A DNA stretch of 64,000 nt from Lanius collurio (taxonomy: Eukaryota; Chordata; Aves; Passeriformes; Laniidae): the NCBI GenBank assembly GCA_020086605.1, contig JACBWW010000018.1, positions 18,449,052-18,513,051 on the forward strand, given 5' to 3'. Under the pieces are notes generated by a model. The model ran no database searches. It saw only the letters and a list, made by a program, of their open reading frames with translations, and was not told the origin of the DNA. Position numbers and translations under genes: made by a program. Positions 11,801 through 23,126 of the stretch are shown here, one piece after another (position 1 is the first letter of the stretch; each line of letters begins with the position of its first letter).

Positions 11801-14800
11801 TGCACTGAGTTGATTTTTCTTTTTTTTTTATTCTTTCTCTTCTTTGTCCAGGGACTTGCAGCATTAATTGCCTTCAAATTTTATGTAACAATTTTCTGTT
11901 AGCATCAATAAGATGCAGTGTAAGCTGCTGCAAATCCTGCTTCAAATAGGACATACACTGCCTCTGTGATAGAGTTTTGTGTTGACAAAATGCATTCCAA
12001 TATAAGAAATTCAATTAATTCTGTGGAATTCCAAACAGGATCTGCAGTATTTCAATCCATGTGATTATTAATAGAACTAATACTGCTCAGCAAAATTGTC
12101 AGATTCAGACCACTGGTAGAAAGAAATTAGAAAGTTTTTTTAAAAAACAAACCCCTTTATTTCAAAGTTTTGTTGTTCATTTTCTCTTTTCCTCCATTTC
12201 TTCTAGTCTGACACAGAGTTTTGGGATAAAATGCAAGCAGAATGGGAAGAAATGGCTCGCAGAAACTGGATTTCAGAGAACCAAGAAGCACCAGGGCAAG
12301 TCACCATCTCAACCATTGAGAAGGTAACACCAAGTTTTTTATTGCAGTACATCCCCCCTGTGCAACTTTGAGATGAGCCTCAGCTACTCCAGGGAACCCA
12401 AGGAAACTCTTTGGACACAGAAGGAAATTTTACCCAAAAGAGCTCATCCTCTTTGATTGCCTGTGAGTGGGGCAGGTTTAGAAGGCTTTACCACAGTGAG
12501 AATCCATTTAGACTTGCACACTGCCTGCATTCAGCTGAAAGGATCACAAAGAAAATTGCTGGATTATGGGCACTTTTGAAGACAGGAACTTAAGGAAAAA
12601 GACCAAATAAAACTATCTGGGCTGTCACATTCAAACACTGTTGAAGATAAGAGTTATGGAGGTCCTGTCTCTCTTCTTGACTCCTTCCACTCCATATTTT
12701 AATATGATTTCCATTATGGAGCTGATATTAGCACACACTTTTTACACAAGAGAAAAAGACAAAATTTAAAGGAATACTAAAATAAACTCAGGTGCTTGCA
12801 ACACTGTTCTGTATCTGGAAGGTTAATTGAAGATTTCAGGATTTTAACTGAGCAGCCATGAGGTTGTGAGCACTGGAGGGACTAAGATGCTTGGTGTGTG
12901 TTTTGTACCATCAAATTGGATGTCCTGGGCTCAGAGGTGCAGTTGTGCTGTTAGTGCAGGCACTGTGAGTTGTTGACATTACCTTTGGTGGAGAGCCCAG
13001 CCTAAGTACCAGTGAGACAGGCTTCAGAGCTAAAGTAAAAATTAAGAGAGTGGGATAATAAATGTCCAGTGATGTGACTTTTTACACTTTTTGTCATTGA
13101 AATTTGACTGGGCAGCTTGTGCCATTTCCACAGAACAAAGGTTTTTTACATTCAGTTGCAAGATGGTGAGTTGTTGCATCTTTTAGACTCGTCATTCCCT
13201 GCAACTTGTTGATCATCCCAAGTCCATTATCCCTCTTCTCCAGGGTTATTATTTCCACACTGAGAATCCCTTCAAAGACTGGCCTGGTGCTTTTGAGGAA
13301 GGACTGAAAAAAATGAAAGAAGGTGACCTGCCTGTTACAATCCTATACCTGGAGGCTGCAATTCTACAGGAGCCCAACGATGCAGAGGTATTCACTGCTG
13401 TGCCTTGTACTGGCAAAGGAAAAGGGAACTCCCATCAGCATGGAATGGTGGAATGAATTCTGGGCTCCAGCCCCTGCTAGTCATGACTGACTGAAACATT
13501 GGATTCTAAAGGCTGTGAATTAGTGTATGCCTTTAAATAGATAAAATTGAGTTCTTCATAGAATGAGAATCTGGTTTTGAAATATTGTTGCTTGAAATAT
13601 TTCAAATCTCCCCTTCATATCCTGATGTTTCTAAACTATCTTGTAAACACTGCTATTGAAAAGATGATTTAACAAGATTGTTGAAAAAAATTTTAAAGTT
13701 ATATAAATTTCTTCAATGCTGCTGTTTTCAACAAGTTTATATTTAAAGTGTTTTTTCATGAAATATTAAAAATATTTATCCTGTAAGTATCTAGGGCTTT
13801 TTGAATCTACTGCTACATTAAATTAAACAGCATATTTAAAAAAATCAGAGAATCCCAAACTCCCTAGAAACCCCTAATATATATAATATACAACTTAATA
13901 ATTCTTCTTCTCCATTTTCCATTAAATGGTACCAAAATTTAAAATGTACAGTAACTCCAATTTAAGAAATCAGCATGTGATCATACACTGACAGAATACC
14001 CATGCATTCATTGACTATTAATATTTATTAGGCTCAAAGATATTCAGAACTGCATTGATTGGGACTGTTGGTGTGCAGAGTGTAGAAAAATCTGGGGTTA
14101 GTGCTGGACAGATCTGTGATTAACAGTGATATCAGTTGTAACTCTGTTTGCATTTGGATATATTTAACTAAATAAAACTAAAGGATGATTATTTTTTGCA
14201 GGCCTGGCAGTTCCTGGGTATAACACAGGCAGAAAATGAAAATGAGCAGGCAGCCATCGTGGCCCTTCAAAGGTAAATGGAGATCAGTCCTGAATCTGGG
14301 GTCTGATGAGTTTGGGGTAATGGAGACCTGGGGATATTTAATATCATTCCTATCTTGGAATGTGAAGCATTTATTTAGCAGAGTAGAGCATTGACACAGA
14401 TGTAGAAACTCCCAGTGACTTCAGATGGATGATTAGTGATTAATATTTCTGTTTTATTAAATAAGTGAAATATTTCATGGAGTAATTTAAGTACATGAAC
14501 AAAAGAAAACTTACATGGCCTAATAAATATGAGTTAGGCATCATGCAAATGAAGTGCCTTTTTTATATTTCATCCACTTGGCATATTTTCTGTAGTCTGT
14601 CCTTTAATGAAGAGGTTTTCTTAATTGGAGTGAGCTCCCTTCAGCTGCTGAATGCTGAACTGCCAACATTTTTAGGTCGATAGAGATGTGAAGATCACAG
14701 AATTCTTGTACATGAAATGTGAGCTCCAAAATATCAGCATTATTGTAATTATCTTTCTGTAATGGGTTTTTATGTTTCCATTAGATTCAATTGCATCAGC

Positions 14801-17800
14801 ACCGTTAACCATGAAGTTATTTCACCTAGGGGTACTCAAACTTATTTATATGTCACTTGCTAACTTACCTGGATAGAAATCCAAGGGGTTGCCTGATTTA
14901 GGAGCTTGTTCATCCCCAGTTTTCAAAAGGGTAACAGTGATGATTTTGATTTTCCTCCTATGGATTATTTTGGAACAATTCAAGCATTGTGCTTGGCTGC
15001 AGAAATATCTCAATATATTTTTTATTTTCTGCCTAGGTGCTTGGAACTGCAGCCAAACAACCTAAAAGCTCTGATGGCCCTGGCTGTGAGTTACACCAAC
15101 ACTGGCCATCAACAAGAAGCCTATCAAGCCCTGAGAAACTGGATAAAGCAAAATCCAAAATACAAGTATATAGTGAGAAGCAAAAAAGGGTCCCCAGCAC
15201 TTACCAGGAGGATGTCTAAGACAGCAGATGAAAGGTAAATGCACAGGAAATTGTCATGGTGGAAATTTTAATGATATCCCTAGGACTGATGGTGCCTTCT
15301 GCATCCCCTTGCTCTGTAGAAGTCCAGCCTGTTCCCTATGATGGAAGAACACGTGTCCAATAGCAGGAGAGGGAAACCAACAGGGAACATTTGTTTAATG
15401 ACTGAAGGTTTTATCTTTTATGCCATCCGTGGAAGTTAAAAAAAAGTGTAGAAAACAAACAAAAAAAAAGCAAAAAAACAGCTAAAAAAGGATGCTTCCC
15501 CTCAAATCCCATCACTGTCCTCTGCCCCTGTCTCCTGCTTCAGTATTCCCACATCCTGAAACCTCATCCTTCAGCTGCTTCCACATCCATACTAAGCATT
15601 TTTCCAGCTGTGTATGTTCTTCCTACTGTTCACCATTTTTCTCACATCCCAACCCAGCCTCTAGAACCCAGGAATGAGCCATTTTGCAGTGCAATGTGGC
15701 CTCAGCTCACTGAGAATATTGAGAGGTGGCATCTGTTTGTTTAAAAGTTGTTCTGGTTCTACCAAAGAGACAGTACAGCCATTTGATTTGTCATCAGCCA
15801 TTTTAAGTAACAAAAAAATTCATAGGTTGGCAGCCCTTCATCATGATTTCATGAGGTCAATAAACAAGTACCTCTGGACTGTAAGATGCATAATGAAGTC
15901 ACTGAAGGCATAAACATGATTTACAGAACTCAGGATATCTCACTGCTTGTCATTTTGAAGACAGGCCTTATGTTTTACCCTTATCACTTACAAGTCCTGG
16001 GTTGACAAGATAATCTCATATGAGCAAAAATAAAATATGCAAGTTCTGCTTAATTGCTAAATATGTTATTCTACTTTGGCTTCATCCTGCTGACATCTGG
16101 TGCTGTCAGTGGAAAGGTTTTAGGAAGCTACAGTGGGCACAGAATTCTTATGTTTTGGCACCCTTCTTCAAGGGTCTTGGCTGGTCCTTTATTTATTCCC
16201 CTTAAGAACACCACTATTTTTGCCAGTAAAGAACTCTTTTATGTCTGAGAAACTAATCTAATTTGAATAGTTTTAAAAAACCTTCACATCATCCCAATTG
16301 GGTTCACGGCTGTACTTTGACTTCATTTCATAGATGAACTTTTTTTATTTCAGATGTGAATTCACAACAGCACCCTGAAGTAAACCTTTGCCATGATGAA
16401 GAAGCCCATTTACAAATTTTAGGACTATAACACTTCTGATAAATCCACTGCAAGAATTTTCATTTCCAGCTATGCAATCAATATTGAAATATTTGTAGAT
16501 AACTGTATGATGGATCTTTATTTTTCACCCTTGTCTAGTTCATTACTTGAAGAAGTAAAGGACTTGTACCTGGAGGCTGCTCACCAGAATGGTGATATGA
16601 TAGACCCTGACCTGCAGACGGGACTTGGGGTCCTTTTTCACCTGAATGGGGAATTTAACAGAGCAATAGATGCATTTAGTGCTGCTTTAACTGTCCGACC
16701 AGAGGTACATTTTATGCTTCTACATTTTGAAAAATTTAGTTTTACAGGCCATTTCCTTTCTCCTGTCTGGATCAGGCTATTATTAATGAGATGTCACTTC
16801 TGCCATTAAAATTTTAAGACCTGTTATAGAAATGTTAATTACAAGACAGCCCTGTTTAGAAGCAGATTTATACATGTCCAATTCCTACCTGTGTGCTGAT
16901 TAATGGCATTAGATATATAAAGTTGCTGTGATCATGAGTCAGAACCTCACATTCCTTGTCAATTAAGATACAATACTATTACTTTCTGTACACTTCCTTC
17001 CTTTGAAAGCAAAAATGAGACTCTATGTCTGATTTTTGACCTCTGCAGTAGAAAACTCATTTTCTCACCAGGACTACACGTTATGGAACCGCCTTGGGGC
17101 AACCTTGGCAAACGGGGATCGCAGCGAGGAAGCTGTGGAGGCCTACACACGAGCTTTGGAAATACAGCCTGGCTTCATCAGGTCCAGATACAACTTGGGG
17201 ATCAGCTGCATCAACCTAGGGGCATACAGGTGAATGTGAAAAATGTGTAAACAAAAAGTCAGGCATCACAAGTGCCAAGTGAAGATTCATTTTCAAGCTG
17301 GAGGTATCTAAGAAAAAAATAATCAGAATATGGCTACGTAATCGCAGCTATTGTAAAATGTTGTCATAACTTTTCACAAAGGACTAAAAAGCATTTTTTT
17401 TAGCTCTAAATGCAAGTACTCTTATAATCAGTGGGATTGCTCTCACATTTAAACTTAGTCCTGCGCTTAAGAGCTTTTGTAAAAGAAAATATAAGAGCCT
17501 GCCTTTAAAAGGGAAACTTCAGCTAAACTGCTTCAAGTAGCTCATGCCATTAGAAAAACTTGCAGTACATCCTTCTGGAATGAAGGTGATATTCCAGGGT
17601 CCCAGCTGTCAGGTTAAGACAGGGAAGATGAAGGGCAGTATTGCTGCAATGAGGACAGTACCTCCAAACATTTGGTCAGCCTAAGTTTTGCATTACCAAA
17701 AGCCATGCTCTCCTGCTTAATGAAAATCAAACAGGATCACAGAAAGAGACTGATGAATTGCACTGAGAAATAACATATTTGAGCCTGGCATAGAACTTTA

Positions 17801-18075
17801 GACTAAAGTTTGCTTGTAGTTGTTAAGCAAATTACATTGTTTGTTTCTTTTTTCTTCTTCTTCCCTACAGAGAGGCTGTCAGCAATTTCCTCACTGCTCT
17901 CAGTTTGCAAAGAAAAAGCAGGAATCAACAGCAGGTTCCCCACCCTGCACTATCAGGCAATATTTGGGCAGCACTTCGGATTGCTCTGTCTATGATGGAC
18001 CAGCCAGAACTATTTCAAGCTGCCAACGTGGGTGATCTTGACATTCTCTTAAGAGCTTTTAATCTAGAACCGTAA
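5779..18075 (+). CDS. PEX5L: PEX5L (TRIP8b / PEX5-related protein), last eight coding exons, 3'-complete
   Basis: Joined exons 5779-5874, 12207-12323, 13244-13387, 14202-14272, 15037-15234, 16539-16704, 17072-17229 and 17871-18075 give 384 codons and a TAA stop in one unbroken frame; every intron is GT-AG. The product is the HCN-channel auxiliary subunit TRIP8b. Residues about 16-75 of this fragment match the segment known to bind the HCN cyclic-nucleotide-binding domain and oppose cAMP. The rest is the PEX5-type TPR array, three repeats on each side of a linker, which binds the channel C-terminal tripeptide. It is PEX5L rather than PEX5 because of [16 protein letters not shown] in the first exon and because USP13 is next door. 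The 5' exons, including the alternative N-termini known in mammals, lie upstream. Introns are 6332, 920, 814, 764, 1304, 367 and 641 bp. No frameshift or premature stop is seen. Mammalian PEX5L is about 626 residues, so this is roughly the C-terminal 60 percent. Confidence 0.96.
8181..8200. repeat. Tandem duplication, 10-bp unit
   Basis: TAATGAAGAT occurs twice back to back. Confidence 0.95.
10929..10984. repeat. Imperfect tandem duplication, 28-bp unit
   Basis: Two copies, 10929-10956 and 10957-10984, both start ATTCAGACAATC, share TGAATT and end CTGA. They differ at about six positions. Confidence 0.85.
12207..12323 (+). CDS. PEX5L: PEX5L coding exon, fragment residues 33-71
   Basis: Acceptor TTCTAG|TCTGAC, donor AAG|GTAACA, phase 0/0, 117 bp. 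It encodes [20 protein letters not shown] and then [19 protein letters not shown]. With the previous exon it forms the helical core that binds the HCN CNBD. The last dozen residues differ from the mammalian form (QNQVTISASEK, from memory) and are a variable linker leading into the TPR region. Confidence 0.95.
13244..13387 (+). CDS. PEX5L: PEX5L coding exon, fragment residues 72-119 (start of TPR region)
   Basis: Acceptor CTTCTCCAG|GGTTAT, donor GAG|GTATTC, phase 0/0, 144 bp. It encodes [20 protein letters not shown], then [20 protein letters not shown] and LQEPNDAE. This leads into and includes the first TPR, with the usual small/large hydrophobic alternation and the closing P at the repeat boundary. 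Confidence 0.96.
14202..14272 (+). CDS. PEX5L: PEX5L coding exon, fragment residues 120-143 (TPR2)
   Basis: Acceptor TTTTTTGCAG|GCCTGG, donor AG|GTAAAT, 71 bp, ending after two bases of an Arg codon. It encodes [20 protein letters not shown] and ALQ(R). AWQFLG and the A-x-x-AL spacing are canonical TPR signatures, identical in PEX5L of other vertebrates as far as I recall. Confidence 0.96.
15037..15234 (+). CDS. PEX5L: PEX5L coding exon, fragment residues 143-209 (TPR3 and linker)
   Basis: Acceptor TTCTGCCTAG|G, donor AAAG|GTAAAT, 198 bp. It encodes [20 protein letters not shown], then [20 protein letters not shown], then the basic linker ([25 protein letters not shown]) between the two TPR triplets. 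The linker shows several substitutions against mammals, as expected for its weaker conservation. Confidence 0.96.
15235..16538 (+). other. PEX5L: PEX5L intron, 1.3 kb
   Basis: Non-coding intron. The only feature of note is an A-rich low-complexity stretch at about 15438-15490. The neighbouring PEX5L introns 12324-13243, 13388-14201, 14273-15036, 16705-17071 and 17230-17870 show nothing recognisable. Confidence 0.7.
16539..16704 (+). CDS. PEX5L: PEX5L coding exon, fragment residues 209-264 (TPR5)
   Basis: Acceptor TTGTCTAG|T, donor GAG|GTACAT, 166 bp. The first base completes a split Ser codon. It encodes [20 protein letters not shown], then [20 protein letters not shown] and [27 protein letters not shown] and ALTVRP form the first repeat of the C-terminal TPR triplet. 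Confidence 0.96.
17072..17229 (+). CDS. PEX5L: PEX5L coding exon, fragment residues 265-317 (TPR6 and start of TPR7)
   Basis: Acceptor TTCTCACCAG|GACTAC, donor AG|GTGAAT, 158 bp, ending inside an Arg codon. It encodes [20 protein letters not shown], then [20 protein letters not shown] and [12 protein letters not shown]. The [10 protein letters not shown] and [10 protein letters not shown] stretches are shared with PEX5 and carry the Asn and Arg residues that grip the C-terminal tripeptide ligand in that family. Confidence 0.97.
17871..18075 (+). CDS. PEX5L: PEX5L terminal coding exon, fragment residues 317-384 and stop
   Basis: A pyrimidine-rich acceptor ends CTTCCCTACAG|A. The exon encodes [20 protein letters not shown], then [20 protein letters not shown], and ends in LLRAFNLEP followed by TAA at 18073-18075. 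This is the last TPR-like helix pair and the C-terminal helical bundle of PEX5-type receptors. The stop overlaps an AATAAA hexamer at 18074-18079. Confidence 0.97.
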
Positions 18076-18079
18076 TAAA
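18074..18079 (+). promoter_or_regulatory. AATAAA overlapping the PEX5L stop codon
   Basis: The TAA stop and the bases after it read TAATAAAA, so an AATAAA hexamer shares two bases with the stop codon. No T/G-rich element follows within 40 bases. I list it as a sequence fact and doubt that it is used. Confidence 0.2.
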
Positions 18080-19084
18080 AAGGAAACAAAAATTGATTAA
18101 ATTGTACTAGGAAACAGAGAACTTTTTTATTACTCATCCCCAAATGACCACATTTTCCAAAAGATCATGACTGTAGATCAGTAGGGGAATTCTTTCAGAC
18201 ATTATTCATAAAGGAAAAGTTCAAAAGCACAAAAATAGTGTAAATAAATTCAAACTCAAAGGATTGAAATGAGCTGTGGCTAATCTGACAAAGCCCTGAA
18301 CTAGATGAAATAGCAATTTCTGAAGAATTTTCATCCCATGCAAGCTATATCTCTCTATATACATACAGCTGTAAAAAGAAAAGTATCTTAAGAAGAAACC
18401 TAGATAATGGTTATTGCACATTAGAATGGCAAGCAGTGCATCCAAGGAACTTGCTTAGTAGCTCATTGCACTATGCTGACACCATTTTGCCCCACAGTGG
18501 GGATTCCCTATCCTTTGTTTTTTTTGATGAAAAATCTTCTCAAGGCCCATTTTTAACACAGCTCTGAAAATAGATGCATGTAAAAAGGATGTATTTGGTT
18601 TTGAATATATTCATTAGCCGGCAATCAATTTTTTGCTTCCAAAGGTACCTTGAGTAATCTGGGCCCAGTTCTGCAGGCTCATAAGCCATGTGCAATGTCA
18701 GAAGGAACATTGTCCATGGAGGGCTGTGGGATGAGGCCAGGTACATTTGTGGGAGCCAAGTGTTGCCAGCAGAAGGGGCAATTTGCACTGGAATTGTAGC
18801 TGTTCAAACCAGCTGTCCCTGATCTCGGACAGTCTGAAGGAGCTCATGGCAGGGTCTGCACCCTTCTGTGTATTTATGCACTTTAATCTTTTTGTAAAAT
18901 AGTGCTATGCTTCTATTTTAGTTACCAACCACAGAATGCACAGGGTGGCCTTGTTGGCAGAGAGAATCCAAAATTTCCTGAAATGTAACAAGAGGGTTTT
19001 CAATATTCTTATGTTTAAAAATGCAAATACTGTATAAACTGCATTAACAATTAGAAAGATAATTATATGCATCCATCAGGTAGA

Positions 19085-19118
19085 ACACATATACATGCAT
19101 GTGCATGCACATACATGT
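19085..19118. repeat. 34-nt perfect purine-pyrimidine alternating tract
   Basis: Every step from 19085 to 19118 alternates purine and pyrimidine, built from CA, TA and TG dinucleotides. Such tracts can adopt Z-DNA. It contains TGCATGTGCATG at 19096-19107, that is, two abutting TGCATG motifs. Confidence 0.85.
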
Positions 19119-20689
19119 TGTATGCAAATGATGTCATTTCAGAACATAATAAGCTACAGATCTTTATTGCAAATGAAGAAATTCTTCACAGGAGTTACTG
19201 CCTGCAGACCATGCCCAAACTTTCCCTGAAGAAATAATGCTTGTAGGATTGAGACCAAAGCTTGATGGTTGTCTCCATGACCTCCATGATACCAGAGAAA
19301 ATCCTTAGATAACACCAGTATGTGTGGTTACTTACAAATGTGTGTATAAACACACCATCTTAATTTTCCCTGGCTGGATGAATGGGGAGAAGTGTTGGGG
19401 CAGTACCAATCCCTGATGAATGGATTGATTCAGCTACAGTCAAACACATTTAGCTCAGGGTGAATGCGTCAATCAAAGAAGAAAGAGAAATTTTTAGGAG
19501 GTGATTTTCAGTTGCTGGTATTTTAAATAATTTTTCTAAATAGTGAGAGATAAAAAGTGTAATTATATGTGTTGATCTGTGGTCAGGAACTCAATGTGTT
19601 GAGTAGCTACTGGAATGTGTTAAAGTGGGACAAATAGCAGATTTCCTATAAACAACATTAAAAGAAAAATCCAGCTCAGAGGGATAAAAAAAGAAATCCA
19701 ACTGCACAGATCACAGAGAAAGATGCTCTGTGGGAGTTGGACAGTTTCACCAGTACAAACCTAAAGTTTCTTGCAGCTGTCTGTTATTTTGAGACACCAC
19801 TTAAAGGAAAATTCCATGTAAGACAGCGTAATCAGTGCATCTAATCTCCATCTATAGTCTGTTAAATAAAAATAATTGATTGTCATTAGAAAAATAAAAG
19901 GTTTACACCTCACTCTGTCCCACAGAATAGAGATGCTGAAACAGCTACAGAAATTTTTTGAGAATGCTTTATTAATTCGTTGTTTAAACAGATATTCCTG
20001 TTTATTTATCAGGTGTTTCATAACTGATTCCTGCAGCTTTCTCTAAGGATGGGACTGCCTGGGAATGTCACTTTAGCTAAGTGGGCTGCTGTATGCATAT
20101 CTGCTGACAACAGTTTGCTCTTTTGCTTTGACAGCGATGTGTGATGACAGCTCTTTATTGATAAGGCAGAGCAGAAGGTGCAGTGCAATTGAATCTGGGA
20201 AGTGATAAGAGAGAAGGGAGGCAGCTTTGAGAAGAGGCTGTAAAGCAAAGGCATATGTGCTTAGATTTTGCTTGATGCCCTGCCATCACACAAGTTCTTC
20301 TAGAATATCCTTTGTGCTGTGGTGTAGGATAACCAGCGCTAACCTGGAGGAATTAGTTGTTCAGGGACATTATTTTCGTATCTTCCAAATTAAAAAATAA
20401 ATTTGAAAAAAAAGTTCTTGGCTTCTCAGAGTCAGAATGACAAGGGTTATTTGATTTTCATGGCAGTTCACTAAACATCTTCTCAAGCCTGTGGATGAGT
20501 AACATAGAAATTGTTAGGAAAGCCTAATGCAAGTCCAAGCCTCTCCAAAAAGAACAGACTGAGTTGGTAGCTTTTGATTTATCCTGGGATGCACTGCTCA
20601 AAACTACATTTATCTGCTGATACATGTCCACACGCCTGGGACTGGCACAAGTTGTGTGAACAACCTTGAGACAACTCACCAGGGCTGAA

Positions 20690-21620
20690 CTCGGCCTTCC
20701 CAGGGGAGGCTCAGCCCCAGACCCATCTCAGCTCTGCTGTGCAGGACATGGGCTACAAAGCCTGTCCAAAGAGGTGCACAGCCTTGGAGATTATCCCCGC
20801 TGCTCTCTCCTGCTGTAGGTGGCACTGACCAAGGCACTGGGAAAGGCTAAAGCAGGGCAGGCTGATAGGGACAGTGACACATCTCACACAGCCCTGGCCT
20901 GGCCAGTGTGGGAGAGTGGCTGGAGACTGAGACCACCTCACTCTAACAGGTCAGGCCCAGCAACTCCTGGGACTTCTGGGAACTTCCTTAAGATTCTGGG
21001 CTTTATCATCCGCCTTTAGCCCCCTCTGCCAAGCTGTCAGTGTACAGACAGGATTGAGCTGACCTCCTCTTGGTGTTCCTTAAATATTCAGGGCAAGTTT
21101 GTCTATTTGCCTGAAACAGCAAGAGGAAACATGCGAGGAGGCTGCAGGGTATTAACAACCTGAACAGAAAATTCATCTACTTGTGCTTCTAACCAAGCAT
21201 GAGGTGGGATAAATAAGGCAGGTGCTGAACAGTAGCAGATTGAGCCCGAGAGCGAGAGACAGCAAATCTGGGTCCTGTTCTCAGCACTCCCTGGAAGCTC
21301 GACCCAGTCAAAGCCTCCTGCCATCCCTGACTTGCCCAGGTATGCAAGGAAGGAAGATGGGAAGCAGCATTCCTTGCACTACCTGGGAGCAGGGCAGTGT
21401 CACTGTCTCACACTGCAGGGGCGAGGGCACCGCTCACCAGGGTAGGAAGGTAAACACAAACATGAGGCTGCTCAGGTCTAGGGAAGCAGTTTCACATCCT
21501 TTATACCAGTTTCAGCAGAGGAGAGACTCAGACGTTTCAGGATGCTGTACAGCATCTGTGAGGTGAGGCCCAGATAGAGTGCTGCAATGGTGTATCACCA
21601 TGTCCCACCCCTGTTGCCCT
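20690..21620. other. GC-richer patch in the intergenic region
   Basis: Base composition is visibly richer in G and C than on either side. There is no long open frame, no CpG cluster and no repeat family that I recognise. Short frames on both strands here look like chance. Confidence 0.4.
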
Positions 21621-22927
21621 GTCTTGTAACTCCTCTCTTTTTCCAGAGGTGATTTATCACTGCCAGGTAACTGATTCCAAGTTTTTGAATATTTTTTTTT
21701 TTCCTATTTTATATTTTATACAATTAAAAAAATGTTTTCCTAGCCCCAGCTTGGGACTATCCTTGTCCTCTGCAAAGCTTTAGGAATATTTGTGACCTAG
21801 AAGCCTGATCCATCAAGCTGCTGAACACTGTAAGCCTGGAAAGTGCACAGGAGTGCTCAGCACTTGGCAGGATCAGCTCCCGTGCAGGTATGGCCAGGAG
21901 AGGGCTGGCTCTGGTACCACTGCACGTGCTGAACAGGCAATCCCAGGGATTGTTTTGGGAGTGAGGCTTTGCAATGAAGGCAAAAGGCTCATTTCTGGCT
22001 GACGTCTTTAAACTGGAATGGCCACGGGAGCCTCATGGCCACAGACTGGTTTATGTCAGCTTGAAGAACCGATTTGACTTTTAGGCACACACATAAACAT
22101 ATCTGTATCTTGTGGTACTTTCTTATGATCTGATAAATCACTGCACTTGTAAAAATACCGAGGGGGAGGTTCAAATGACACGAAACCTCACATGACAATA
22201 ATGCATGCATTTACATTAACCAGTAACCACGATGCAATATTAACCCCTCGCATGCAGCACTGCTACCTGAGCATGTGTTTACAGAATGCATGCAGAAGGC
22301 TCACACATAGGGTAGGCTTAAACTGTTGATTCATATCATCTGTGGAATATTTTAAAAGTCCTTTGCATCTGCAAAACTCAAATCTGAGTTGTTCATATTA
22401 TCTGGAACAGGTTAGACCAAATGCAGAGCCCTTTTAAAATCCCATCCTTAGAATTCACTTAGTGTTGTGGGTTTCATGTTTTCTTCAAGTGTTTAATTAA
22501 TAACAGACATCTGCAGTAACAGCTTTTGCAGACATGTTTTAGTACCCTCTCAAGAATTAAAAAGCTAAATCTGCACAGCTTTCACAGTGAAGCTGGGTTG
22601 TTTGGATTTTCATATTTTCATCTCTAGTCTCAACCACAGAACAATCAGATATCCTAGGAATATCCACAGAGCACAGGCCTCCATGGCAGAAATAACAACT
22701 GCTGCCATGACTGGCAGAGCCAAAGCCTGAGGCCTAAATCATCGTCTGTTGGAGCCAGTGAGAAATGGAGCAAAGCATAAATTGGTTGTAGATCTCTTTT
22801 GCCCAAACATTCATCTGCAAAATGAGACATATTAGTTATTTTCGCATGAATTACTTGCACAGTTGAAAAAATGTGATTTCTGGTCACCAGTGTTGTCAGC
22901 TTAGCAGTCTGTACAGTGAATTTATGT

Positions 22928-22933
22928 AATAAA
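22928..22933 (+). promoter_or_regulatory. Candidate poly(A) signal, PEX5L side
   Basis: AATAAA within TTATGTAATAAATGTTAA, followed by T-rich sequence. It would give a 3'UTR of about 4.9 kb. Weaker context than 24201. Confidence 0.25.
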
Positions 22934-23095
22934 TGTTAATAATATACCAAGCATTCACAAAAATGGTAAGACAAAATGCACTGCACATTGTGAAAAAAAA
23001 ACTGGTGGATATGCAATACAGTATTATCTACTATTCAAACCTTACCTAGGCTAGAATCAGATTCCTTCATTATGGTTGTACTGGATTTTGGACTG

Positions 23096-23126
23096 GTGAA
23101 ATAATAGGAGTGAAATAATAGGAGTG
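23096..23126. repeat. Tandem duplication, 14-bp unit
   Basis: GTGAAATAATAGGA occurs at 23096-23109 and again at 23110-23123, followed by a third partial start (GTG). Confidence 0.95.

Larger units (their letters stand above)
5875..12206 (+). other. PEX5L: PEX5L intron, 6.3 kb
   Basis: This is the largest PEX5L intron in the window, AT-rich, with no exon or recognisable transposon. It holds small tandem duplications (10-bp unit at 8181-8200; 28-bp unit at 10929-10984), an A-rich run near 7578 and an AT-rich patch near 10380-10430. Confidence 0.7.

Noticed and set aside
14906..15036. Apparent N-terminal extension of the PEX5L TPR3 exon
   Set aside because: The frame runs back through the intron; the acceptor at 15031-15036 and the split Arg codon with 14272 show that the exon starts at 15037.
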